A DNA stretch of 64,000 nucleotides. Source: Bradyrhizobium sp. CB1015. GTDB lineage: Bacteria; Pseudomonadota; Alphaproteobacteria; Rhizobiales; Xanthobacteraceae. Positions within the stretch are counted from its first letter, which is position 1. The number at the start of each line of letters is the position of its first letter. Both the position numbers and the translations under genes were made by a program. This document shows, in pieces, positions 7,725 to 16,051 of the stretch. The stretch is from assembly GCF_025200925.1 (NCBI RefSeq), contig NZ_CP104174.1, forward strand, positions 2,976,001-3,040,000. The letters are read 5' to 3'. The notes below the pieces were generated by a model. That model did no database searches, was not told the origin of the DNA, and was given only the letters and a program-made list of their open reading frames with translations.

Positions 7725-8687
7725 ATGCGCGACCCCTATGAGGTCTTGGGGGTGCCGCGGAGCGCCAGCGCTGCCGCGATCAAGAGCGCCTATCGCAAGC
7801 TGGCCAAGAAGCACCATCCGGACAGCAACAAGGGTGATTCGAAGGCGGCCGAACGCTTCGCCGAGATCAACTCGGCCAACGAGATCCTCGGCGACGAGGA
7901 CAAGCGCAAGCAGTTTGACCGCGGCGAGATCGACGCCGATGGCAAGCCGCGCTTCCAGGGTTTTCCCGGCGGCGGCGGCCCTCGCGGCCGCGCCGGCCCT
8001 GGCGGGTTCGAAAGCTATACGTTCCGAAGCGGCGGTGCGGGCGGCCCGGGCGGGGGCGCGTTCGAGGACATCCTCAACAGCATGTTCGGCGGCGGGATGC
8101 GCGGCGCGCGGCCCGGAGCCGGCGGCGGTGCCCAGTTCGAGTTCGACACCGGCGGCATCGGGCTCGATCTCGACGTCAACGTCGCCATGAGCGTCTCGCT
8201 GGAAGAGGCGGTCAAGGGCGGCGAGAAGCGTGTGCGGCTGCCGACGGGCAAGGAGCTCAACGTCAAGATTCCGCCCGGAGTCACCGAGGGCCAGCAGATC
8301 CGGCTGCGGGGACAGGGCGAAAGCGCGCAGGGCCATCCGCCCGGCGATCTCCTGATCACCATCAACATCGCGCCGCACCCGTTCTTCAGGGTCGAGGGCG
8401 CCGACCTCAGGATCGACCTGCCTGTCACGCTCTACGAGGCGGTGCTCGGCGGCAAGGTCCGCGTGCCCACCCTCGGCAATGCCGTGGAGCTCTCGGTCCC
8501 CAAGAACACCTCCAGCGGCCGGACCTTCCGTCTCAAGGGCAAGGGTCTGCCGAAATCCGGCGGGACCGGGGATCTCTTCGTCACCATCCGGATTATGCTA
8601 CCGGACGGGAACGACGCCGAGCTTGAAGCATTGATGGAGAAGTGGCGGGACCAACACCCCTACAATCCACGTAGCGGGCTTGGTTAG
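7725..8687 (+). CDS. DnaJ-like co-chaperone (J domain plus C-terminal domains, no zinc finger)
   Basis: The 320-residue protein starts with a J domain (residues 2-66: DPYEVLGVPRSAS, HPD in KKHHPDSNKG, then DKRKQFDRGEID). A Gly/Phe/Arg-rich linker covers about 75-140, and two C-terminal substrate-binding domains follow. The four CxxCxGxG zinc motifs of DnaJ are absent, so it is a type II (CbpA-like) J protein that stimulates DnaK ATPase in the cytoplasm. ATG 7725 follows a clear GGAGACG site. It stands apart from any dnaK in this window. Confidence 0.92.
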   Translation: MRDPYEVLGVPRSASAAAIKSAYRKLAKKHHPDSNKGDSKAAERFAEINSANEILGDEDKRKQFDRGEIDADGKPRFQGFPGGGGPRGRAGPGGFESYTFRSGGAGGPGGGAFEDILNSMFGGGMRGARPGAGGGAQFEFDTGGIGLDLDVNVAMSVSLEEAVKGGEKRVRLPTGKELNVKIPPGVTEGQQIRLRGQGESAQGHPPGDLLITINIAPHPFFRVEGADLRIDLPVTLYEAVLGGKVRVPTLGNAVELSVPKNTSSGRTFRLKGKGLPKSGGTGDLFVTIRIMLPDGNDAELEALMEKWRDQHPYNPRSGLG

Positions 8688-9001
8688 GCGATCGACTGTA
8701 GGGGGTTCTCCTAAAGGACCACGGCATCGTCTTGGAGATGATGCTCATCATATGCCTGAGGCGTGGTAGCGCTTCATGGTTTCGACGTGTCGGCTGTCCG
8801 GCGGGGCAGCCGATAAAAAGGTGCGGCCTCGAGAGGGGGACCAGCGCGGTACCAAAAACCCCAATCGAGGCCGCCCGCGTCGATCGGCGGATCGAACGCC
8901 ACTCATAATCGCGTGAACACCCGGTGCGATAATGAGACGCGTCGATGTCCTGATTCCAAATTTTCGATGACGGAATCTGGGCACCGCGCCTGTGCAGTTG
9001 T
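8688..9001. other. Intergenic region with inverted repeats, no gene
   Basis: Between the DnaJ-like and anti-sigma genes I see TCGGCTG/CAGCCGA flanking a short loop near 8790-8815 and GCGGCCTCGA/TCGAGGCCGC about 30 bases apart near 8822-8873. No convincing coding frame, RNA or terminator T-run is present. It may be worn repeat DNA. Confidence 0.4.
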
Positions 9002-9772
9002 CTAGGTGCCGTTTTTCTCTGCTTGGTCGTAGACGGCCTGCGCCACCCTGGTCAGCCGCTCGCGATCACTGCTGCCGCTGACGACGTAGCCGACGCCGCG
9101 CTCGGCCCAGAACAACGCGCCGTCCTTGTCCGTCTTGGCGTAGCGCATTTGCGTTGCACCATTCTCGGTCTTGGCGCTGTAGATCGTGTACCGCTCGCCC
9201 GAGGCGCCCTCGTACATCAGGAACGACGCCGGACCGTTCGGTCCCGGCAGAAGCCGGCCGCCGACCAGCTTCAGCCCGCTCGCCTCCAGGTTCGGCGCGA
9301 ACACGGTCCAGCCGCAGCGCCGGGTCAACCAGGCCTGCAAGTGATCGCGCTCGTTGCCGCCGACCTCCACGGGGTGGCGGACCTCCACGACGTAGAGGCG
9401 GTGGGCGCCGAGCGCGTCCGCCGTAAAGCTCTGGAAGGTCGAGGGTGCGTTGGCGGCGCCATGCGCCAGCCAGCCGGCGGCGCCGCCGGCGAGGAAGGCA
9501 ACCAACACGGCCGCAGCGGCGCCGTAGAGCCATTGCCGCGGGCGGCGCTCCAGCCGCTCGAGCTCGAGCCGTGCGGGCACCGGCTCATGGGCCACCGAAT
9601 CGTAACGGGCGTGCAGCATCTCGGCCATGGTCCGCCAGGACTGCACCCGCTCGGCGTCCTCGGGGTGGGCGGCAAGAAAGGCCTCGACGTCGGCGCGTCG
9701 CTCAGCCGGCAGCTCGCCGTCGACATAGGCGTGCAGTTCGTCCTCGGTCACTGGGATGTTGCGGTCGTTCAT
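9002..9772 (-). CDS. Anti-sigma factor, single-pass membrane protein
   Basis: The 256-residue protein has an N-terminal soluble anti-sigma domain (LHAYVDGELPAERRADVEAF, residues 13-32), one transmembrane helix at about 82-105 (AAAAVLVAFLAGGAAGWLAHG-like) and a periplasmic C-terminal domain. The HxxxCxxC zinc motif is lacking, so it belongs to the zinc-independent class. It lies 61 bases downstream of the ECF sigma gene and would hold that sigma inactive at the inner membrane until a periplasmic signal acts. Confidence 0.88.
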   Translation of the reverse strand: MNDRNIPVTEDELHAYVDGELPAERRADVEAFLAAHPEDAERVQSWRTMAEMLHARYDSVAHEPVPARLELERLERRPRQWLYGAAAAVLVAFLAGGAAGWLAHGAANAPSTFQSFTADALGAHRLYVVEVRHPVEVGGNERDHLQAWLTRRCGWTVFAPNLEASGLKLVGGRLLPGPNGPASFLMYEGASGERYTIYSAKTENGATQMRYAKTDKDGALFWAERGVGYVVSGSSDRERLTRVAQAVYDQAEKNGT

Positions 9773-9833
9773 ATCGATCGTCTCTGGCTCTGCGGCCCAA
9801 AATATCTTTTGCGAGTTAGCTTCGCGCAGCTCA

Positions 9834-10322
9834 TCATTTCACCCGCCTGAGCGCCGTCCGCTCACCCTCCAGCGAGGCTTTGACGTGGGCTCTTGCGCGT
9901 GCCAGGCGCGACATCACGGTGCCGATCGGCACGCCCTGGATGTCGGCAACCTCCCGGTAGCTCATGCCTTCCAGCATCACCAGGAGCAGCACCGAACGCT
10001 GCTCCTCGACGAGAGTAGCCAGCGCCCTCTCGATGTCGCGTCCTTCGGCCTCGGTCCCGCTGGCATCCGGGTTGTTCTCCGTCAGCGGCATGAATTGCGG
10101 CCGCCTTGCCAGGGAACGGCGCCGGTTCTTGTTGAGGTTGGTCAGGATCGTGTAGAGCCAGCTCCTGACGTCGCCTCCGAGGAACAGCCGCTCCGAACGC
10201 AGCGCGCGTACCAACGTGTCCTGGACCAGATCGTCGGCCGCATCCGCATCGCGTGTGAGCGCGCGGGCATACCGGCGCAACGCCGGGATCATGGCTTCCA
10301 CACTCTGGCGAAACGCATTCAT
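9834..10322 (-). CDS. ECF-type RNA polymerase sigma factor
   Basis: From ATG 10322 (MNAFRQSVEAM) the protein has 162 residues, typical for ECF sigmas. Region 2 reads YARALTRDADAADDLVQDT and SWLYTILTNLNKNRRR. Region 4 has LLVMLEGMSYREVADIQG and GTVMSRLARAR, the HTH that reads the -35 element. The longer open frame upstream overlaps the fabI promoter and is not used. It is cotranscribed with its membrane anti-sigma factor and probably autoregulated. The triggering stress is unknown. Confidence 0.9.
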   Translation of the reverse strand: MNAFRQSVEAMIPALRRYARALTRDADAADDLVQDTLVRALRSERLFLGGDVRSWLYTILTNLNKNRRRSLARRPQFMPLTENNPDASGTEAEGRDIERALATLVEEQRSVLLLVMLEGMSYREVADIQGVPIGTVMSRLARARAHVKASLEGERTALRRVK

Positions 10323-10494
10323 TGCAGTCTTGACGTCCCTGGCGTTCGGCGCGCGCCTATAGCGATCATAACACCCGAGCGGAACGGCTATTCCGGCATT
10401 CGAAACAGCGTTAACGCCGCGGATTTGGGCTGTACCGCGGGGGAGGGCTGGTGTACCTCCAGACCTCAACGAGAGTTCGACGGGACGTGCAAAA

Positions 10495-11304
10495 ATGGCG
10501 CAGAATTCGGGTCTGATGCAAGGAAAGCGCGGGGTCATCCTCGGCGTCGCCAACAACCGCTCGATCGCCTGGGGCATCGCCAAGGCATGCCACGCCGCGG
10601 GTGCCGAGCTCGCCTTCACCTATCAGGGCGATGCACTGAAGAAGCGCGTCGAGCCGCTCGCCGCCGAGATCGGCGGCCTCGTGCTCGGCCATTGCGACGT
10701 CACGGATGCCGCGACGATCGATGCCGCCTTCGCGGTGCTGAAGGAAAAGTGGGGCAAGATCGACTTTCTGGTCCATGCGATCGCCTATGGCGAGCAGCTC
10801 GACGGCCGCTATGTCGACACCACGCAGGAGAATTTTTCGAAGTCGATGCTGATCTCCTGCTATTCGTTCACGGCGGTGGCGCAGCGGGCCGAGAAGCTGA
10901 TGACGGATGGCGGCTCGCTGATCACGCTCTCCTATTACGGCGCCGAGAAGTGGATGCCGCATTACAACGTGATGGGCGTGGCCAAGGCGGCGCTGGAAGC
11001 GAGCGTGCGCTACCTCGCCGCCGATCTCGGCGAGAAGAACATCCGCGTCAACGCGATCTCGGCAGGTCCCATCAAGACGCTGGCGGCATCCGGCATCGGT
11101 GACTTCCGCTATATCCTGAAGTGGAACGAGACCAACGCGCCGATGCGGCGCAACGTCTCCACCGAAGACGTCGGCGGCAGCGCGCTGTATTTCCTCTCCG
11201 ACCTCTCGCGCGGCGTCACCGGCGAGGTGCACCACGTCGATTCCGGCTACCACGTGCTCGGCATGAAGCGGCCGGATGCGCCTGATATCTCGCTTGGCGG
11301 GTAG
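10495..11304 (+). CDS. fabI: Enoyl-[acyl-carrier-protein] reductase (NADH)
   Basis: The 269-residue protein has the FabI nucleotide site GVANNRSIAWGIAK, the SYYGAEKWMP segment and the catalytic pair Tyr-(X6)-Lys in YNVMGVAK. It also has the typical NAISAGPIKTLAASGI loop. It carries out the last reduction of each fatty-acid elongation cycle in the cytoplasm and is the target of triclosan-type inhibitors. Length and motifs are normal. Its TAG stop (11302-11304) is the first codon of a family A palindromic repeat. It is divergent from the ECF sigma gene. Confidence 0.94.
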   Translation: MAQNSGLMQGKRGVILGVANNRSIAWGIAKACHAAGAELAFTYQGDALKKRVEPLAAEIGGLVLGHCDVTDAATIDAAFAVLKEKWGKIDFLVHAIAYGEQLDGRYVDTTQENFSKSMLISCYSFTAVAQRAEKLMTDGGSLITLSYYGAEKWMPHYNVMGVAKAALEASVRYLAADLGEKNIRVNAISAGPIKTLAASGIGDFRYILKWNETNAPMRRNVSTEDVGGSALYFLSDLSRGVTGEVHHVDSGYHVLGMKRPDAPDISLGG

Positions 11305-11356
11305 AGCATGATCCGGAAAAGTGGAAACCGGTTTTCCGACAAGATCATGCTCAAAC
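11302..11356. repeat. Palindromic repeat, family A
   Basis: TAGAGCATGATCCGGAAAAG and CCGACAAGATCATGCTC are inverted arms around GGTTTTCC. The fabI stop codon forms the left edge. Confidence 0.85.
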
Positions 11357-11380
11357 AAAGAGGACTAGCCACTAGCTAAA

Positions 11381-11980
11381 ATGCCCGGGCCTACGATCTA
11401 CTATCTTCGCCACGGCGAGACCGAGTGGAATGCGCTCGGCAGGCTTCAGGGCACCAGGGACGTTCTGCTGAACGCGCGCGGCCGCAGCCAGGCCGTGCAG
11501 GCCGGGGGCGTGCTGGCCGAACTGTTCAAGCGCGACGGGCGCGACAAGGCCGCGCTGGCTTACGTGTCGAGCCCGCTCGGCCGTGCGCGCCAGACCATGG
11601 AGTTCGCGCGCGGCAAGCTCGAATTGCCGCCTGCCGATTACGCGCTCGACGATCGTCTGCGCGAGATCGGCTACGGCACCTGGGAGGGCTTGACGCTGGC
11701 TGAGAGCCAGGCGAAGGATCCGGACGTCTATGCGAGGCGCCTCGCCGACAAATGGACCGTGGGACCTGCGGGCGGGGAGACCTACGCCGACGTGCAGGTC
11801 CGCGTGCGCGCCTGGTACGACCAACTCTGGACCGACACCGTCGCGGTGGCCCATGGCGGGACCTGCCGGGCCCTGATGGTGTCCCTGGGGCTGGAGACAC
11901 CCGCCAGCGCCGCCGAGCTCTATATCGAGCAGGGCGCCGTCTACGTGTTCCGCGACGGGCGGCTGGAGAAGTTCAGTTGA
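11381..11980 (+). CDS. Histidine phosphatase family protein (phosphoglycerate-mutase-like)
   Basis: The 199-residue protein opens with YYLRHGETEWNALGR, the RHG catalytic motif with the phospho-acceptor His. It has SSPLGRARQTME (second Arg) and VAHGGTCRALM with the second catalytic His. This is the small cofactor-independent-substrate branch of the family, which includes broad phosphatases and Gpm-like enzymes, so the physiological substrate is open. It follows fabI after a palindromic repeat and precedes aroC. No operon is evident because a second repeat lies between it and aroC. Confidence 0.88.
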   Translation: MPGPTIYYLRHGETEWNALGRLQGTRDVLLNARGRSQAVQAGGVLAELFKRDGRDKAALAYVSSPLGRARQTMEFARGKLELPPADYALDDRLREIGYGTWEGLTLAESQAKDPDVYARRLADKWTVGPAGGETYADVQVRVRAWYDQLWTDTVAVAHGGTCRALMVSLGLETPASAAELYIEQGAVYVFRDGRLEKFS

Positions 11981-11995
11981 GGGCCTGAGTTTTTC

Positions 11996-12073
11996 GTCAT
12001 TCCGGGGCGATGCGCAGCATCGAACCCGGAATCTCGAGATTCCGGGTTCGCCCTCCGGGCGCCCCGGAATGAC
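11996..12073. repeat. Palindromic repeat, family B, copy 1
   Basis: GTCATTCCGGGGCG at the left and CGCCCCGGAATGAC at the right are perfect inverted arms. The inner part has CCGGAATCTCGAGATTCCGG. The first 50 bases are identical to the copy at 17514. Confidence 0.88.
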
Positions 12074-12145
12074 CGAGTGCGTTTGACCCCGGTGTTCCCC
12101 CGCGTTACCACCACAAGTCAGAACTGACTTACGAGCCAGAGACGG

Positions 12146-13234
12146 ATGTCCTTCAACACTTTCGGCCACCTGTTCCGCGTCACCACCTTCGGCGAGAGCC
12201 ATGGGGTGGCGATCGGCTGCGTGGTCGACGGCTGCCCGCCGATGATCCCGCTCACCGAGGCCGACATCCAGCGGGATCTCGACCGCCGCCGTCCAGGCCA
12301 GTCGCGCTTCACCACCCAGCGCCAGGAGCCGGACCAGGTGAAGATCCTCTCCGGCGTGATGGCGCATCCGGAGACCGGCGTGCAGGTGACGACGGGCACG
12401 CCGATCGGCCTTTTGATCGAGAACACCGACCAGCGCTCGAAGGATTATTCCGAGATCAAGGACAAGTTTCGTCCCGGTCATGCCGACTTCACCTATGAGG
12501 CGAAGTACGGCCTGCGCGATTATCGCGGCGGCGGGCGCTCCTCGGCGCGCGAGACCGCGATGCGCGTTGCCGCCGGCGCCATCGCACGGAAAGTGCTGCC
12601 GGACGTGAAGGTGCGGGGCGCGCTGGTGCAGATCGGCCCGCACAAGATCGATCGCGACAAGTGGGACTGGGACGAGGTCGCCAGAAATCCGTTCTTCTGT
12701 CCCGACAAGGACAAGGCCGCGTTCTTCGAGACCTATCTCGACGGCATCCGCAAGAGCGGCTCCTCGATCGGCGCGGTGATCGAGGTCGTCGCCGAAGGCG
12801 TGCCGGCAGGTCTCGGCGCGCCGATCTACGCTAAGCTCGATTCCGATCTGGCGGGCGCGATGATGACCATCAATGCGGTGAAGGGCGTCGAGATCGGCGC
12901 CGGCTTCGGCGCGGCAGAACTGACTGGTGAGGAGAATGCCGACGAGATGCGCTCCGGCAATGACGGCACGCGCTTCCTCTCCAACCACGCCGGCGGCGTG
13001 CTGGGCGGCATCTCCACCGGACAGCCCGTGGTGGTGCGTTTCGCGGTGAAGCCGACCTCGTCGATCCTGCAGCCGCGTCTCACCGTCGATCGCCAAGGCA
13101 CCGAGACCGAGATCTTCACCAAGGGCCGCCATGACCCCTGCGTCGGCATCCGTGCCGTTCCCGTCGGCGAGGCCATGATGGCCTGCGTGCTCGCCGATCA
13201 CTTCCTGCGTGATCGCGGGCAGGTGGGACGTTGA
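12146..13234 (+). CDS. aroC: Chorismate synthase
   Basis: The 362-residue protein is a full Aro[18 protein letters not shown] at the N-terminus, [26 protein letters not shown] and [18 protein letters not shown], covering the FMN- and substrate-binding histidines and arginines. It makes chorismate from 5-enolpyruvylshikimate-3-phosphate with reduced FMN, the last common step of aromatic amino-acid synthesis. Length is normal. It ends just before a small inverted repeat (CACCTCTCCC/GGGAGAGGTG, 13241-13261). Confidence 0.96.
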   Translation: MSFNTFGHLFRVTTFGESHGVAIGCVVDGCPPMIPLTEADIQRDLDRRRPGQSRFTTQRQEPDQVKILSGVMAHPETGVQVTTGTPIGLLIENTDQRSKDYSEIKDKFRPGHADFTYEAKYGLRDYRGGGRSSARETAMRVAAGAIARKVLPDVKVRGALVQIGPHKIDRDKWDWDEVARNPFFCPDKDKAAFFETYLDGIRKSGSSIGAVIEVVAEGVPAGLGAPIYAKLDSDLAGAMMTINAVKGVEIGAGFGAAELTGEENADEMRSGNDGTRFLSNHAGGVLGGISTGQPVVVRFAVKPTSSILQPRLTVDRQGTETEIFTKGRHDPCVGIRAVPVGEAMMACVLADHFLRDRGQVGR

Positions 13235-13330
13235 CTTCTTCACCTCTCCCAGGGAGAGGTGAACTTGCCGTCGCGGCACTAGCTCTCCGTGCAGCTTGAC
13301 GACTCCGCAACTTCGTTCGCAAATGCGGCC

Positions 13331-14521
13331 ATGAACAGCTCCGAGCTTCAGCGCATCTGCAACTGGCTGATCGACGGCGCCTGGGCGGCGCAGGAGCCGG
13401 CCGTAGGGATTGCCCATTTCTGCGAACGTCTGGTCGCGGCCGGCCTGCCGCTGACGCGTTTCGGCATCTTCATCCGCACGCTGCATCCCGAAGTCTTCGG
13501 CCGCAACTTCATCTGGCGGCAGGGGCAGGGGGTTGAAATCGGCAGCGTCGATTTCGAGATCCTGGACACGCCCCAATTCGCCCGCAGCCCGCTCCGCGTC
13601 GTGTTCGAGCAGGGGATCGAGGTCCGGGGACGCGCAAGCGATGCAAACAGCAAGCGATTTCCGTTCCTCGAGGACATGCGCGCCGAAGGCGCCACCGACT
13701 ATATCGCGGTGCCGGTGCCTTTTCTCGACGGCTCCATCCACGCGACGAGCTGGATCACGCAGCAGCCCGGTGGCTTCAGCGACGACGACATCGCGGTGAT
13801 CCGAACCGTCATCGCGCCGCTGGCGCGCATCAGCGAGATCATCACCATGCGCCGCACCGCCGAGATGCTGCTCGACACCTATGTCGGCAACCGCGCCGGC
13901 GCGCGCATCCTCGGCGGCCAGATCCGCCGCGGTCACAACGACACCATGCAGGCTGCGATCTGGCTGTCCGATCTGCGCGGCTTCACCGCGCTGTCGGACC
14001 GGCTGCCGCCCGAGACGGTGGTCCAGATCCTCAATCATTATTTCGACTGTCAGGTCGCCGCAATTCGCGATCATGGCGGCGAGGTGTTGAAGTTCATGGG
14101 CGACGGCCTGCTCGCCGTGTTTCCGATCGACGAATATGTCGGCGATGCCGCCCATGTCTGCGCGGGCGTGCTGGAGGCGGCGCGTGAATCCCGCGCCAGC
14201 GTCGAAGCGCTCGCCGTTCCGGTCGGGGATGCCGTCGAGCGCTTCCGTTTCGGCGTCGCGCTGCACGTCGGCAACATCCTCTACGGCAATATCGGCGGCG
14301 GCAACCGGCTGGACTTCACCTGCATCGGCCCAGCGGTCAATCTCGCCGCAAGGCTGGAGAAGATCACGGGACGCCTGGGTCGCACCGTCGTCGCTTCGGA
14401 AGGTTTCGCCAATGCCTGCCGTCACGACTGGCACGAGCTCGGCGAATTTCCGATCGCGGGATTTTCCAGGGCGCAGCGCGTGTACGGGCTAGCGGAGGAG
14501 ACGCAGGCGTTGGTCGGGTGA
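13331..14521 (+). CDS. Class III adenylate/guanylate cyclase with N-terminal sensor-like domain
   Basis: From ATG 13331 (MNSSELQRICNWL) there are 396 residues. The C-terminal half is a class III cyclase domain: IWLSDLRGFTALSDRLP has the first metal Asp, GGEVLKFMGDGLLAVFP has the second, and GNRLDFTCIGPAVNLAARLE carries the substrate-specificity and transition-state region. The N-terminal 190 residues resemble a GAF-like sensory domain without a membrane segment. It probably makes cAMP in the cytoplasm. It is convergent with clpS (three bases apart). An in-frame GTG at 13289 would add 14 residues but looks less likely. Confidence 0.85.
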   Translation: MNSSELQRICNWLIDGAWAAQEPAVGIAHFCERLVAAGLPLTRFGIFIRTLHPEVFGRNFIWRQGQGVEIGSVDFEILDTPQFARSPLRVVFEQGIEVRGRASDANSKRFPFLEDMRAEGATDYIAVPVPFLDGSIHATSWITQQPGGFSDDDIAVIRTVIAPLARISEIITMRRTAEMLLDTYVGNRAGARILGGQIRRGHNDTMQAAIWLSDLRGFTALSDRLPPETVVQILNHYFDCQVAAIRDHGGEVLKFMGDGLLAVFPIDEYVGDAAHVCAGVLEAARESRASVEALAVPVGDAVERFRFGVALHVGNILYGNIGGGNRLDFTCIGPAVNLAARLEKITGRLGRTVVASEGFANACRHDWHELGEFPIAGFSRAQRVYGLAEETQALVG

Positions 14522-14524
14522 GCC

Positions 14525-14830
14525 TTATTCCTCAGGCTCTGTCGTGAACAATAGCGGATAGCCCTTGGCCCGGCCGGCATCGGTGGCGCGCGTGGCCTTG
14601 GTCTCGGCGACGTCCTTGGTGAACACGGCGACGACGCAGGCGCCAAGCTTGTGGGCCGTAATCATCACCTTGTAGGCCTGAGCCTCGGTCATGCGGAATT
14701 CGGCCTTCAGCACCATCGTGACGAACTCACGCGGCGTGTAGTCGTCGTTGATCAGGATGACCTTGTGCAGCTTCGGTCGCTCGACCTTGGTCTTCGTCCT
14801 GGTTTTCGGCTTGGTAACGGCGTCGTTCAT
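14525..14830 (-). CDS. clpS: ClpS-family adaptor of ClpAP protease
   Basis: The 101-residue protein has the ClpS core: HKVILINDDYTPREFV, the MVL hydrophobic pocket segment and KVMITAHKLGACVVAVFTKDVAETKA. ClpS delivers N-degron substrates with Phe, Leu, Trp or Tyr N-termini to ClpA. Alphaproteobacteria often carry a second ClpS. This copy lies away from clpA and 42 bases downstream of the DUF190 gene in a minus-strand operon that begins with a fluoride riboswitch. It may therefore be read through from that promoter or have its own. Confidence 0.85.
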   Translation of the reverse strand: MNDAVTKPKTRTKTKVERPKLHKVILINDDYTPREFVTMVLKAEFRMTEAQAYKVMITAHKLGACVVAVFTKDVAETKATRATDAGRAKGYPLLFTTEPEE

Positions 14831-14872
14831 TCCGCCTCCTGGACACGGCGGCTTGGGTTCCCTGCCGGGCGA

Positions 14873-15214
14873 TCAGCCTGCGGCCTTCGCACCATATTGC
14901 AGGACCTGCACCTTCTCCAAGGTGATCAGCCCGCTCGACATCATGCCGTCCAGGATGGGCAGGAATGCATTGATGTTGTCCTCGCTGTCGACGATCTCGA
15001 TCAGCAGCGGCAGGTCTTCCGACAGCCGCAGGATCTTCGAGGTGTGCAGCCGGCTGGACTTGCCGAAGCCCATCGGACCGCGCAGCACGGTGGCGCCGGC
15101 CAGATGTCGCTCGCGCGCGGTCATCACAATCGCCTCATAGAGCGGCTTGCCGTCATAATGGTCGCTCTCGCCGATGAAGATCCGGAGCGAAACAGCCTGA
15201 TCGGGGATTTGCAT
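14873..15214 (-). CDS. DUF190 family protein, linked to CrcB
   Basis: From ATG 15214 (MQIPDQAVSLRIFIGESD) the protein has 113 residues. The fold is PII-like. GKPLYEAIVMTARERHLAGATVLRGPMG and LPLLIEIVDSEDNI are the conserved segments of DUF190, a family often found next to crcB. Its biochemical role is unknown; a ligand-sensing or accessory role for fluoride export is inferred from context only. It starts two bases after the end of the upstream crcB gene, implying translational coupling. Confidence 0.85.
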   Translation of the reverse strand: MQIPDQAVSLRIFIGESDHYDGKPLYEAIVMTARERHLAGATVLRGPMGFGKSSRLHTSKILRLSEDLPLLIEIVDSEDNINAFLPILDGMMSSGLITLEKVQVLQYGAKAAG

Positions 15215-15216
15215 GC

Positions 15217-15639
15217 TCAGCTCCTTGTCAAGCGATTGTAGCGGCTCGCCATCATATGCCCTGCCCATACCGACACCAGCCAGCAGATCACGGACGCCGC
15301 GACATAGGCGAGCGCGGTGTACTTCATGCTGCCGTGGAGCAGGCGGAAGGTCTCCAGGCTGAAGGCCGAGAAGGTGGTGTAGCCGCCGCAGAACCCGGTC
15401 ATGACGAACTGCCGGTGCTCGGGCCGGGCCAGCATGCGGCCGTCGGGGCCGGTCAGCGTCGCGTAGAAGCCGATGATCAGCGATCCCGTCGCGTTGATGA
15501 ACAGGGTCGCGAAGGGAAAGCCCGGCCCCGTGTCGAGCGCAAGCCCGACCAGATAACGCGTCAGGCCGCCGACGACGCTGCCGGCGGCGACCCAGGCATA
15601 GAGCAGCGCAATGCGCCAACGATCGGCGGGAGAGTTCAT
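15217..15639 (-). CDS. crcB: Fluoride ion channel CrcB/FluC, second gene
   Basis: The 140-residue protein has four membrane helices and the family motifs GSVVGGLTRYLVG, ATLFINATGSLIIGF and GFCGGYTTFSAFSLE. The last holds both Phe-box residues that line the fluoride pathway. FluC proteins work as antiparallel dimers in the inner membrane, and where two genes are adjacent the pair usually forms a heterodimer. It follows the first crcB by six bases. Fluoride export is well established for the family, and here the upstream fluoride riboswitch supports it. Confidence 0.92.
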   Translation of the reverse strand: MNSPADRWRIALLYAWVAAGSVVGGLTRYLVGLALDTGPGFPFATLFINATGSLIIGFYATLTGPDGRMLARPEHRQFVMTGFCGGYTTFSAFSLETFRLLHGSMKYTALAYVAASVICWLVSVWAGHMMASRYNRLTRS

Positions 15640-15645
15640 CGGCCG

Positions 15646-16032
15646 CTAGCCTCCCAGACCGTCTGCAAGGAGGAAGCCGCAACTGACAGCGGTGAGGCAC
15701 AGCCCGACTGAGAGCAAGATATTCCCGAGCGCATGCATCGGCTCGCTGCGCGCGAGCGTCAGCGTTTGCAGGCTGAACGAGGACACCGTGGTGTAGCAGC
15801 CGAGAAAACCGGTCACCGCGAACAGCCATGGAGTGGGCGCGGCGAAGGCCGAGCCGGGATGGGTCGCCAGCGCGCCGAACATGCCGATCAGGAAGGCGCC
15901 GGTGACGTTGATGGTCATGGTGCCCCACGGAAACGTTTCGCCCAGCCGCCGCGCGATCACACCGGAGACGAAATAGCGCGCGCAGCCCCCGAGGGCGCTG
16001 CCGATCATGATCGCAACTGCCCCGCTCAGCAC
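15646..16032 (-). CDS. crcB: Fluoride ion channel CrcB/FluC, first gene
   Basis: The 128-residue, four-helix protein has GSALGGCARYFVSG, GTMTINVTGAFLIGM and GFLGCYTTVSSFSLQ. Compared with its neighbour the first Phe of the TTFSxF box is replaced by Val (TTVSSF), so the two subunits are not equivalent. A heterodimer with 15217-15639 is likely. It lies 19 bases after the MFS gene, inside the riboswitch-led operon. The pair may come from an old duplication followed by specialisation. Confidence 0.92.
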   Translation of the reverse strand: MLSGAVAIMIGSALGGCARYFVSGVIARRLGETFPWGTMTINVTGAFLIGMFGALATHPGSAFAAPTPWLFAVTGFLGCYTTVSSFSLQTLTLARSEPMHALGNILLSVGLCLTAVSCGFLLADGLGG

Positions 16033-16051
16033 GATGAACCGTCCCCCGTCA

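Noticed and set aside
8748-8984. Small protein gene on the minus strand
   Set aside because: It has no family resemblance, no good ribosome-binding site, and overlaps inverted repeats.
10380-10425. General-stress (EcfG-type) promoter GGAAC...CGTT near the ECF sigma gene
   Set aside because: The two elements are 23 bases apart instead of 16-17 and lie on the fabI-facing strand.
11372-14434. Open frame of 1020 codons on the minus strand
   Set aside because: It lies opposite the phosphatase, aroC and cyclase genes. It is rich in His, Arg, Asp and Ala and is the mirror of GC-rich codons, not a protein family.
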